Shown here: one piece after another, positions 30,103-39,203 of the stretch
How positions within the stretch are numbered: the stretch's first letter is position 1
How the letters are laid out: every line of letters begins with the position of its first letter
NCBI GenBank assembly: GCA_947588825.1
Contig: CANPZU010000006.1
Span: 1 to 64,000 of the forward strand
Direction: 5' to 3'
Source of the DNA: an uncultured Clostridia bacterium
Lineage (GTDB): Bacteria > Bacillota > Clostridia > Oscillospirales > CAG-272
Length of the DNA: 64,000 nt
Notes under the pieces: model-generated
Database searches by the model: none
The model's input: only the letters and a program-made list of their open reading frames with translations
What the model was told of the DNA's origin: nothing
Position numbers and translations under genes: made by a program

Positions 30103-30446
30103 TTCCGCATCATAGTAAAATACGGTTCCAAATCATCCTTGTCGTAATAATACTTCACATCCGCATCCTTGAAATCCGCAAGCCATTTTGCCGAGGAGAT
30201 TTTGCAGGTATCGATGCGCTTGCCGTAGTCGATTGGATCAACCAAAGCGGTGAAGTCATCGGGAATAGTTCGGTAAATTCTTTTCGGAACCTTACCGGAT
30301 GTCACCGTTTCGCTCGAGAGATGGGGAAGATTCATACTCGCCACGGTGGAAGCCCAGCTCCAAGTTGATACCCTGAAATTGATTTCGCTAAAATACAGGT
30401 CGGCGTTCTCGTCGATCAGGAATTCCACGCTGATCACTCCGTCCAA
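30084..30446 (-). pseudogene. C-terminal remnant of an ATP-grasp protein
   Basis: DGVISVEFLIDENADLYFSEINFRVSTWSWASTVASMNLPHL resembles the C-terminus of 32236..33366; in-frame TAG upstream (YKEP*KISSDVSLDGV) and no N-terminal two-thirds. Confidence 0.75.
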
Positions 30447-30543
30447 GCTGACGTCAGAAGAAATTTTCTACGGTTCTTTATATTCCTGCTCTTTTTCAAA
30501 TCTTTTGACCGTCATATATGGGCTGAAATAGCCTTTGATCAAA

Positions 30544-32124
30544 TTACCGAATTGCCACCGGAATTGCCCAAACAACAAGTAGCACGGCCGCAATTACTCC
30601 ACCGAGAGCTATTCCAGCAATAAGGTATTTATGCGTTCTCTTAACCTCTGCCGGATTCTTTTCCGATTCGGGTACAACAAACAGTTGCGCCCTTGCCGTC
30701 TTTTCTTCTTCCGTCACCTTTGTAAAGGCAGACCCGATCACAATTCCGATTAAGTTCAATATAATTCCTATAATCACCGGATCGCATACTGCCGGAAGAG
30801 TAACGTCGAAAATATTCGAATATAACTTCAAGGCGAAGCAGCCGCAGAAACCGACAAGCATCCCAACAAATGCGCCCGTTTTTGTCACCCTTTTGGAAAG
30901 GACGCTTGCAAGAGCAACCGGCATCCATGCACTGGCAACGATAGCACCGCCAAAATACATAATCCACAAAATCTGTGGGGGATTAAACACAGCAAGCAGG
31001 AGTACGACAATGCTCACGATAACCATTGCAATTCTGCCGATTCGTATGGAATTTCCCTTCTTACGGAACATATCATTGGCTACAGAAGAGCCTACGAGAG
31101 ACAAAAACGTTGTCGCAGATGAAATCCCAGCCGCCAGAACACCTGTAAGCAGTAAAACGCCGAGGAATTTAGGCAATATGTTCATAGATGCCCAGATTAA
31201 AACGTGCGATGGGCTTTCCATATCCGGTTCAAAAAGATTAACCGTGACGGCTGCCATACCTGCCAAAAGCTGGAGAGCAAAAATTCCGAATGCCGAAAAC
31301 AGTGACGAGCGTACAACCGTATGCTCATTTTTAGCCATCTGGTAGCGGCTGGATTGCCAAGGCCCCACCATACATACGGAAAACCAAACGATTCCGTAAA
31401 CAATGCCCCAAACTACATTTTCAACACCATTGGCATACATGTAGTCGGGATTGCCGCCCCATGACAATAAACCTTTAACTTCAAAATTATTGAGCCTTTC
31501 CACCACCGTGTACCAACCGCCGGCTTTCCCGGTAATGACGAATACGGAAATCACAAGCGCAATTGTAAAAATGCTGAACATCAGCGTATCTGTAATCAAC
31601 ACGCCGCGCGAGCCGGACGCCACTGTCACGATGCAAAAAACGATAACCGCCAATACAATGCACAGCCTATAGTCCACGCCAGTAACAACGTGCATCAGCG
31701 TGCCGACGCCCTGCACCACGGACAGCAGATAAACCGTCATGGTAACGACAGCAGTAATTGTGGCAAGCTTATGCAGCTTTTCAGAGCAGAATCTTTTGCC
31801 GAAGAATTCAGGGATGGTCATCACTTGCGACCTTCTCAGATACCGCCCGAAAAATACCGCTCCGATTATGTATCCCGCGACCTGCATGGTCGCAAGTATT
31901 GTCATCGGTGAGAAAATACCGCTGTAATACTCACCGGCGTCGCCCATGAACATACCCGTACTAACGTAAGAGGCTATCATGGAACCAACAATCAGGAAAA
32001 CCGGCGCATTTCTGCCCGCAACGTAAAAATCATTGGCATTTTTCACTTTGCGGCTAACGATGAAACCAATCAACAAATAGATGATGAAGGATATTGCCAT
32101 CCCGATAAAATATATGTTATTCAC
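30544..32124 (-). CDS. Sodium:solute symporter (SSS) family, copy 2
   Basis: 526 aa, collinear with copy 1: RKVKNANDFYVAGRNAPVFLIVGSMIASYVSTGMFMGDAGEYYSGI. Confidence 0.9.
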   Translation of the reverse strand: MNNIYFIGMAISFIIYLLIGFIVSRKVKNANDFYVAGRNAPVFLIVGSMIASYVSTGMFMGDAGEYYSGIFSPMTILATMQVAGYIIGAVFFGRYLRRSQVMTIPEFFGKRFCSEKLHKLATITAVVTMTVYLLSVVQGVGTLMHVVTGVDYRLCIVLAVIVFCIVTVASGSRGVLITDTLMFSIFTIALVISVFVITGKAGGWYTVVERLNNFEVKGLLSWGGNPDYMYANGVENVVWGIVYGIVWFSVCMVGPWQSSRYQMAKNEHTVVRSSLFSAFGIFALQLLAGMAAVTVNLFEPDMESPSHVLIWASMNILPKFLGVLLLTGVLAAGISSATTFLSLVGSSVANDMFRKKGNSIRIGRIAMVIVSIVVLLLAVFNPPQILWIMYFGGAIVASAWMPVALASVLSKRVTKTGAFVGMLVGFCGCFALKLYSNIFDVTLPAVCDPVIIGIILNLIGIVIGSAFTKVTEEEKTARAQLFVVPESEKNPAEVKRTHKYLIAGIALGGVIAAVLLVVWAIPVAIR

Positions 32125-32225
32125 TTTTTGTTTTCCCTCTTATCGTCGTTTTTCATATAAATATAGCTGAGTATGCCGGACAGCATTACCCATACACCGA
32201 GACTGATTGAAATGACTATTTCCAT
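32121..32225 (-). CDS. 34-aa single-TM micro-ORF coupled to symporter 2
   Basis: MEIVISISLGVWVMLSGILSYIYMKNDDKRENKK; stop overlaps GTG start of symporter (GTGA). Confidence 0.8.
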   Translation of the reverse strand: MEIVISISLGVWVMLSGILSYIYMKNDDKRENKK

Positions 32226-32235
32226 GTTTCTCTCC

Positions 32236-33366
32236 TTACTTTCTGTTCATTTTTGTGAGCTTATACCACATAAAAGACAGAAACGGTATGAAATCATGTC
32301 GACCGCGGTAGAGCTTTGCATCAGCATTTTTATACTGCTTCAGCCACTCCTTCTTGCTGATCATTCCTGACTTAACCCGTAAATCATAATCATAACATTC
32401 TGCCATTGTAGTAAATCCAATCGGAATTGGTTTATAGCAATCTTTAGGAATTACACCATTCAGCATGGAATTACACCATAACATTACACTTGGCATCCCT
32501 GCTACAGTCGTTGACCAGCCGTTAACGGTATTTCTGAAATTGATTTCCAAAAAATACAGTTTGCCGTCTTCACCGACCATGAATTCAAACTCAAAGATTC
32601 CTTCAAGCCCGATTTCTTCAAGCATCTTGGATGCACGCTCAGTAAAATATTTATCATCTACATTTTTATTTTTCCAGTACAGAGCATATTTGTCAGGTAT
32701 ATGATAAATCTCATTATTTTGCATGATGTAAAAAACATCTTTTCCTCTATTTACGCTTATTCCCTCATATGACTGCTCGTCCGCTTTCTGAATATATTTT
32801 TGAAGAAGTATATATTCGCTCTTTATATTCCTATACGCCTCTTTAAGTTCGTCCTCATTATGGCAAATCGAAACAATGCTCTTCCACTCGGCGCTGTACG
32901 AATTTATCGCCTTCGTTATGATTGGATACTCAATATCCTCAGGTATTTCGCCGACTTTCACTTTCCATGTCTTCGCTACGTTAAATCCGTGCTTTTCGGC
33001 AAGCTCGCACAGAATATCCTTACTCATGTAGTGCTTGATTCTGCCCGTTTCGCCGGCGTTGAAAAAGTAGAAATAATCCTTCAGCTCGTCATAGTGACTG
33101 TCGAGCGCCATAACGCTGACGTCATCTCCGGTCAGTATAAAGGACTTTTCGGTTTTGCTTTTTGCGTATTCAGACAAAATAAGCCGTATGCCTTCTTCGG
33201 GAGAGGACACGATGTGCTTTTTCTTTGTATATTTGCTGACAGTCGCCATCGGCGGATCATTATGTACCGCTATAACAACCGGTCGGATACCCGCCTCGCC
33301 TAAGGTTCTTACAATTCCGCAATGGTTATAGTGGTCATGATTGCATAGGACGATATATTCTCTCAT
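32236..33366 (-). CDS. ATP-grasp carboxylate-amine ligase-like protein
   Basis: 376 aa; REYIVLCNHDHYNHCGIVRTLGEAGIRPVVIAV...YPIITKAINS...FEFEFMVGEDGKLYFLEINFRNTVNGWSTTVAG. Confidence 0.8.
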   Translation of the reverse strand: MREYIVLCNHDHYNHCGIVRTLGEAGIRPVVIAVHNDPPMATVSKYTKKKHIVSSPEEGIRLILSEYAKSKTEKSFILTGDDVSVMALDSHYDELKDYFYFFNAGETGRIKHYMSKDILCELAEKHGFNVAKTWKVKVGEIPEDIEYPIITKAINSYSAEWKSIVSICHNEDELKEAYRNIKSEYILLQKYIQKADEQSYEGISVNRGKDVFYIMQNNEIYHIPDKYALYWKNKNVDDKYFTERASKMLEEIGLEGIFEFEFMVGEDGKLYFLEINFRNTVNGWSTTVAGMPSVMLWCNSMLNGVIPKDCYKPIPIGFTTMAECYDYDLRVKSGMISKKEWLKQYKNADAKLYRGRHDFIPFLSFMWYKLTKMNRK

Positions 33367-33390
33367 TGTTTAGCCTCCGAACAAAATCCA

Positions 33391-34053
33391 TCACAAAGAG
33401 AAGCCGCTGTCAAAGCTCATTTCTTCCCTTAATATTTCAAACGCCTCTGCGTATTTTTTTCCAATCTCGTATCCTCTGAACCCGCATCTGCTATGTACGC
33501 CGACGATCCAATCCTCGGCTCCGAACTTGTTATACTCAGACTTATGCTCTCGCAGTGAAGCGATTTTCAGATCAATCGTACTCTCAATATCAACATAGAG
33601 CTGCGGCCTGAACGCGACATACGAGCGACCGGAGGGAGTGATAGGCTCATAGAAAAACACGGTATTCTTTCTTCGCGCTGCCGCTATAGTCGAATTGCTC
33701 ACGCCGACGTGCGCTTGATGGGTGTCAAACGGGTGGTGGGTAAAGATGATGTCCGGATGATACTCGGTGATACAAACGTCGATGGCATTGACGATGTCGG
33801 AGCGGAAAGGAATGTCCTTCGTCGGAAAGTCGAGGATCTCGATGTCCTGTATGCCGAGGGTATGGAGCGCGTTCGTTCCCTCCTGCACCGCAATATCGTC
33901 CGAGCGCTGAACCTTGCCGGAGATGTTCGTATAACCCGATTTGCTCATGATGAGCACTTTTACCTGATGCCCGCTCCGAATCGCCTTTGCAAGCGTTCCG
34001 CCGCAGGCGATTTCGATGTCGTCCAAGTGCGCGCCTACTGCTAAAATTTTCAT
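33391..34053 (-). CDS. PIG-L/LmbE-family deacetylase
   Basis: 220 aa; ILAVGAHLDDIEIACGGTLAKAIRSGHQVKVLIMSKSG, FTHHPFDTHQAH. Confidence 0.9.
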   Translation of the reverse strand: MKILAVGAHLDDIEIACGGTLAKAIRSGHQVKVLIMSKSGYTNISGKVQRSDDIAVQEGTNALHTLGIQDIEILDFPTKDIPFRSDIVNAIDVCITEYHPDIIFTHHPFDTHQAHVGVSNSTIAAARRKNTVFFYEPITPSGRSYVAFRPQLYVDIESTIDLKIASLREHKSEYNKFGAEDWIVGVHSRCGFRGYEIGKKYAEAFEILREEMSFDSGFSL

Positions 34054-35214
34054 TTAATTCGATTCCTCTATTTCTTCATATATTTCTTTCATTCGCCCGA
34101 TCACCGCCGATTTTTCACGCGGCAGCAGACGCGAATAGTTATCTTCGATAATCTCGTTGCGCTCTTCTTTACTCATTTTTTCAACATTGTGTATCGCCTG
34201 TATGAGTTCATCGACGGAACGATAATCGAACAAACAACGCTTGTCCTTGACAAGATCGGTGTTGCCGCGAGAAGCTGAACATATGGTCATCACTTTTGAA
34301 GCGATGGCTTCCATAACCGCGACTGGCAGACCTTCAAAATTCGTAAGATGGACGAAATCATCTGCAATTTGAAGTATTTCGGATATATCGGTTCTGAATC
34401 CGAGAAACTTTACACTATTTTCAAGGCCGTTCTCTTGAAGGTATTTTTCATGTTCTTCCTTCAAGGGACCGCTGCCGCAAACTATATATTTATAATTGCT
34501 GTTGCATAACTTTTGCAGAGCTTTCATCATTAAAATATGATTTTTATCTTTGTTGACCTCGCCGACGGATACAAAAACTCTGTCAGTAACACTTAACCCT
34601 AACGATGCTCGTTTTGCTGCCTTTTCTTCTTCTGTCATTTTGTTGGGAGCAAACTTACTTAGGTCAATACCAACCCCGGGCACATACTCTATTCGTTTTG
34701 CGTGCATATGTTTTTTTGCAAGAGCGTAATCTTCCTCGTTGATGGTTATGAGGACATCTGTCCAATGAGCAAGCAACCATTCAACGGGATAATATAGCAA
34801 CCAGTTTTTTAATGGCGCGTTCTTGCAGAAATGGAAGCCATGAGCCTGATATATGATTTTTCCGACTTTACACTTTTTTCCCGCGAGCCGTCCAATAACC
34901 CCACCAATCGGGGTATTGCAATGTATAATATCAAATTTCTCCTTGTTAATAAGTTGAACGACTTGCTTATATGCCTTAATATTTCTTAAGTTAAAAGGAT
35001 TTCTGATAAAGTCATTCTGGTGAATTTTAATACCATACTTTTCTTCATCATTCTCCCTATCCTTAATATCATCATATCCCGACCAAGAAGCAGCTATATG
35101 AAATTCTATTCCTAATTCTTTGGCGGCTGCAGAACTCGAATAAGAAAAATTACTAAATCGATACCCGACATTTCCTATATACAAAATTTTCACAGTTATG
35201 AATTCCCCCAGCAA
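34054..35214 (-). CDS. Glycosyltransferase (GT4-like)
   Basis: 386 aa; HCNTPIGGVIGRLAGKKCKVGKIIYQAHGFHFCKNAP, FEGLPVAVMEAIASKV. Confidence 0.9.
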   Translation of the reverse strand: MLGEFITVKILYIGNVGYRFSNFSYSSSAAAKELGIEFHIAASWSGYDDIKDRENDEEKYGIKIHQNDFIRNPFNLRNIKAYKQVVQLINKEKFDIIHCNTPIGGVIGRLAGKKCKVGKIIYQAHGFHFCKNAPLKNWLLYYPVEWLLAHWTDVLITINEEDYALAKKHMHAKRIEYVPGVGIDLSKFAPNKMTEEEKAAKRASLGLSVTDRVFVSVGEVNKDKNHILMMKALQKLCNSNYKYIVCGSGPLKEEHEKYLQENGLENSVKFLGFRTDISEILQIADDFVHLTNFEGLPVAVMEAIASKVMTICSASRGNTDLVKDKRCLFDYRSVDELIQAIHNVEKMSKEERNEIIEDNYSRLLPREKSAVIGRMKEIYEEIEESN

Positions 35215-35242
35215 TTATCGTTTACTATCAAAGGATTCGATT

Positions 35243-36205
35243 CTATCCATTTTTTATTAGGCTCAGAACACTCCTTGTATTCTCCACCGCATCAAAGAAT
35301 CCTCTATATTCCTCCGACGCCCATTTTTCCCGAATTCGCTGTTGCACGCCTGATGGACCGACAACCGAAGGCACGGACAGCGCAACTCCACGGCAACCGT
35401 GTTCGCCCATGAGTACTGAACTCACCGACGCTATCGTAGGACGCTGGTTTATGATTGCATCGGCCAACTGACACACGCAAACAGCAATTCCGTAGTGCGT
35501 TCTGCCCTTTGCCGAAATGATTTCAGAGCCCATACGCTTGGTTTTTTGAGATATCTCTTGCCTTATCTCGTCATTCCATGGCAAGTTTACTTCTTCGCAA
35601 TACTCGGCAATAGGGATCCCGCCAATGGTCGTATGGCTCCACACAGGTACCTGCCCGTCGCCATGCTCTCCGACTATGTAGCCATTTACGACGCCTGTAT
35701 GTAGACCGACGTAATCGGCTATGATTCTCACAAATCTGGAACTGTCGAGGATCGTTCCGGATCCGAACACCATTCCATTCGGAAGCCCCATCCATTCCGC
35801 CGCCTTGTAGGTCAAAATATCGACGGGGTTGGAAATCACTAAAATGATTCCTCTGGTATAATATTTTTGAATCTCCGAGATGACCGACCTCATAATTTTT
35901 ACATTCTCTCCGACGAGGTCGATTCGTGATTCGCCATCCTTGCGTCCTCTTCCCGCGGTGATAATAATCAAATCGCAGTCGGCGCAGTCGGGATAATCGC
36001 CTGCATATAAATCTGCAGTTCCCAGTGCGGGAATTCCGTGTCTTATATCCTTTGCTTCTCCGTCTGTCTTTTCGTTATTGACGTCGATCAAAACGATTTC
36101 TCTTGCGATGTCCCGAATCGTCAGAGCAAAAGCTATAGATGAGCCGACATACCCGGCACCGATAATCGCAACCTTTCGATTGCCGACTGTATATTTTCTG
36201 TTCAT
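35243..36205 (-). CDS. L-lactate/malate dehydrogenase superfamily protein
   Basis: 320 aa; KVAIIGAGYVGSSIAFALTIRDIAREIVLIDVN, ITAGRGRKDGESRIDLVGENV, VISNPVDILTYKA, VGEHGDGQVPVWSHTTIGG. Confidence 0.88.
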   Translation of the reverse strand: MNRKYTVGNRKVAIIGAGYVGSSIAFALTIRDIAREIVLIDVNNEKTDGEAKDIRHGIPALGTADLYAGDYPDCADCDLIIITAGRGRKDGESRIDLVGENVKIMRSVISEIQKYYTRGIILVISNPVDILTYKAAEWMGLPNGMVFGSGTILDSSRFVRIIADYVGLHTGVVNGYIVGEHGDGQVPVWSHTTIGGIPIAEYCEEVNLPWNDEIRQEISQKTKRMGSEIISAKGRTHYGIAVCVCQLADAIINQRPTIASVSSVLMGEHGCRGVALSVPSVVGPSGVQQRIREKWASEEYRGFFDAVENTRSVLSLIKNG

Positions 36206-37422
36206 GTTTTTTCCACTACAACTGTTCTAGTCAGGCTTTCCGCAAGGTTATATCCGTCCCAAATCAAATCAAAATCCATTGTTTTTCCAATCGGAACGAC
36301 TCTGTCAATGCCCTTTGGCGATGAATCCAAAAGCGGCTGAATGATGCCGGAATCTCCGAGCAGCGCGACGGTCTGACATCTCTTGTCGTCACATAACGGG
36401 CGTAGCGTAAGAATGTTATCGCAATCGAATTCAAAGAAATAGCCGCTGTTATCCTTGAAATCCATCAAATTTTCCGCGATTGCCGGGACTTTTACCCGCA
36501 CAATGAGATTGTCCTTGTGTTTTTCTATCATGGTATCGGGGACTTTCACGGCGGCAAGATAGCTGCTTGTGAGCTTGTTGACGCCCTGTATTGGCTGGAA
36601 CGTATACCTGCGTTCGGCAATGTTGTGAAGTTCATCCCAGAACCGCGCTTTGGCCTCGTCTTTATTCTGACCGAGCCATACAACAAGCCTTGGACTTGTA
36701 CAAGCGTTCTGGTCGGTGAGATAGGTATCGTTGTAGAAATCCTGCGCTACGCCGGCTTTGTTATCCGAGGAAAGATACGCATCGCCGTCAATTACCGCAA
36801 TGGAAAATCTATCTGCAAATGTGATCTCCGTGCTTCTTGGAGGCAGCTCGGACTTTCTCAGCTCCGAAATCGTAGCGTCGCCGCCCCATACCACACGGGT
36901 ATCCGCCATTCCCGATAAAATATCGTTGATAGACTTGTCACGCGCATACCGAATCAGCGCGATATATCCGCGCATCTCCGACATTTTATCAAGAGCCTTT
37001 GAAAACGAATCCGCGATCACATCGACCTGCGGAAACGCCTTGGTCGGCACGCGGACGATGTTGGCGTTTCCTGTCAAAAGTCCTGCCGCGAGGCTGTAGG
37101 CGAAGTTGACGGGAACGTTGGACGGCGCGATATGAAACACAACGCCTCTTCCAAAGTGGCAGTTGCCGTCGTCAAATTCAAACCGCTCGCGTAGCTTTAA
37201 GGTCGATGCCTTTCTAAGCCAGAACGCCAAAGTTATCACATCCGAATATGCCTTGCTCCTTGGGTCTTTCATCAGATTCTTGGAAACATTGTTTAGAAAT
37301 TCCAGTGTGTTATCCTCGAAAGGGACTTTAGCAGGAACAGCGGGCATATGCAAAAGCGTTTTTTCGTCACCGACGAGATAGGCAATGCTCCGCAGCGCCG
37401 CTTTATCAAAATTTTGCTGCAT
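36202..37422 (-). CDS. LuxC-like acyl reductase
   Basis: Start MQQNFDK at 37422; FHIAPSNVPVNFAYSLAAGLLTGNANIVRVPTK, DQNACTSPRLVVWLG. Confidence 0.85.
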   Translation of the reverse strand: MQQNFDKAALRSIAYLVGDEKTLLHMPAVPAKVPFEDNTLEFLNNVSKNLMKDPRSKAYSDVITLAFWLRKASTLKLRERFEFDDGNCHFGRGVVFHIAPSNVPVNFAYSLAAGLLTGNANIVRVPTKAFPQVDVIADSFSKALDKMSEMRGYIALIRYARDKSINDILSGMADTRVVWGGDATISELRKSELPPRSTEITFADRFSIAVIDGDAYLSSDNKAGVAQDFYNDTYLTDQNACTSPRLVVWLGQNKDEAKARFWDELHNIAERRYTFQPIQGVNKLTSSYLAAVKVPDTMIEKHKDNLIVRVKVPAIAENLMDFKDNSGYFFEFDCDNILTLRPLCDDKRCQTVALLGDSGIIQPLLDSSPKGIDRVVPIGKTMDFDLIWDGYNLAESLTRTVVVEKT

Positions 37423-38497
37423 AGGTATCGCTACACCCCCTGATCTCGGCATTCTGCAATCTTCCCGTGACGGTAAAATATTTTCCGAGCCGTCCGCACG
37501 GGCAGTCGTCCTCGCCGAGCAGTATTCCTTCGTCCTCCGTAAGCAAAGAGTGACCGGGATAGGACTCCGGTATCGTGGAAACCACCTGAATGATCCCTTT
37601 TTCGCCTTGCTGCAAAACGCGGAAGTCATACGGATCACGAATGATCACATCGGAGAATATACTTGCGTGAAGATGTCCGCATTCGCACTGCATATAGATG
37701 CTTCCGGTCTGTTCCACCATTCCGTAATAGTCGTGAACATCATGCAGTCCGCACACATCGGTGAGACATTTCTTAAACTGCTCCTGCGACACCGCTTCGC
37801 TGACGAGCTTTTTCCAACCGCCGCCGTGGATAAGTATCCCGTTTGACAAATCAAAGGTTTTCCCCGTTTCGTCACGCAATCTTACGAGTTCCCTGTAAAA
37901 GTGCTGCCAAATCATAAATGTAAAGCCGAAAAGCAGGATTCGCTCGCCGCTGTGTTTTTCGAGAAATTTTTCGACAGTCTCGATATCAAGCTGCATATCG
38001 TCGTTTAAGGCGTACTGCCTGTCCGAACCGAATATGGAGAAGCCGAGGATCCCAGCGCCGCGCGCGGAAAACATCGCTCTGTTTTTGATGACCGATGGGC
38101 AATCGATGATCAGCATAGGCATACGGCCAGAACCGGTAAACGAAGATACGATTTTGACAAGGACTTTCTGCTGATTTGACGAGGTCACACGGTCGAGATA
38201 TATTTTTGATACAGCCTGACCTGTCGTGCCCGATGACGTCATAGTTTTGACAACTTCTTCCTTCGGAACGGATCTAAGCTCCAATTCCTTGAACAACCGT
38301 ACCGGCAGAAAGGGAATCTCGGAATAGTTAGAAATTTTGCTTTCGTCAAAGCCGATACTTTTGAGCATTGCATCATATTCCGGACAGTTTGCTCTGTGCA
38401 AGCGGGTAAGTTCGGTAAGTCTTTGTGTCAGTAAAGTTTCCTTTTTGGTTCTGTCAAGAGAATACGGAGGAATATTTAATATCCCTTCAAATGTCAT
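37406..38497 (-). CDS. LuxE-like acyl-protein synthetase
   Basis: 363 aa; IPFLPVRLFKELELRSVPKEEVVKTMTSSGTTGQAVSKIYLDRVTS, GILIHGGGWKKL, DVHDYYGMVEQTGSIYMQCECGHLH. Confidence 0.88.
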   Translation of the reverse strand: MTFEGILNIPPYSLDRTKKETLLTQRLTELTRLHRANCPEYDAMLKSIGFDESKISNYSEIPFLPVRLFKELELRSVPKEEVVKTMTSSGTTGQAVSKIYLDRVTSSNQQKVLVKIVSSFTGSGRMPMLIIDCPSVIKNRAMFSARGAGILGFSIFGSDRQYALNDDMQLDIETVEKFLEKHSGERILLFGFTFMIWQHFYRELVRLRDETGKTFDLSNGILIHGGGWKKLVSEAVSQEQFKKCLTDVCGLHDVHDYYGMVEQTGSIYMQCECGHLHASIFSDVIIRDPYDFRVLQQGEKGIIQVVSTIPESYPGHSLLTEDEGILLGEDDCPCGRLGKYFTVTGRLQNAEIRGCSDTYAAKF

Positions 38498-39203
38498 TTT
38501 CCTTTCCTCCCATACATTTTTCTATGATTATCTCTGTCATCTCGGTGTGATGCGTCTGAATGAAAAAGTGTGTGCCTTCGTACTCATAAAACGTGCAGTC
38601 GCCGGTAAAATATTTTTTCCAAAGTTCCATGTCAGTCCTTGGCGTATCAGTTTCGGAATAAAATACCGTCGCAGGGATTGTCGTTTTAAGCGATAGATTC
38701 TCAAAGCTATACTTGCCGATCAAGCTGTAATCCGCACGGTATATCGGGAGGTACATTCTCCAGAAACTCTGATTGTTTATCAGCGTTTCCGGCACGGCGC
38801 CAAACCGAACGGTTCTGTCTTTGACCCAATCATCCAACTTTTCTTCACTATATCCAAATAATTCTGTTTTGGAATGCGGCTCATGAGCGGCAAGAAATAC
38901 ATGACAGGGGTTATTCATCCTTGAGTCGGAAAGGATTCTTTTCAAAACTTCAACAAGTGTAATCGTCCCCATGCTGTATCCGAAAAGCGCATATCGCTCA
39001 CCGGAATATTGCTCTTTCAGCAATCGGAACATATCATCGGACAGTTCATCAAAACTCCGATAGAACGGTTCCTTATGTCTGGTTCCGTGTCCCGCGTATT
39101 CCGGCTTAACGACTTCCATTTCCGGCAAATCCTTTTCTATCACATTGAAAAACGATGCGTTGCCGCCGGCATACGTGAAGCAAAACAGCTGCGGTCTACT
39201 CAT
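38487..39203 (-). CDS. Type II thioesterase
   Basis: 238 aa; QLFCFTYAGGNASFF, LFGYSMGTITLVEV. Confidence 0.85.
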   Translation of the reverse strand: MSRPQLFCFTYAGGNASFFNVIEKDLPEMEVVKPEYAGHGTRHKEPFYRSFDELSDDMFRLLKEQYSGERYALFGYSMGTITLVEVLKRILSDSRMNNPCHVFLAAHEPHSKTELFGYSEEKLDDWVKDRTVRFGAVPETLINNQSFWRMYLPIYRADYSLIGKYSFENLSLKTTIPATVFYSETDTPRTDMELWKKYFTGDCTFYEYEGTHFFIQTHHTEMTEIIIEKCMGGKENDI

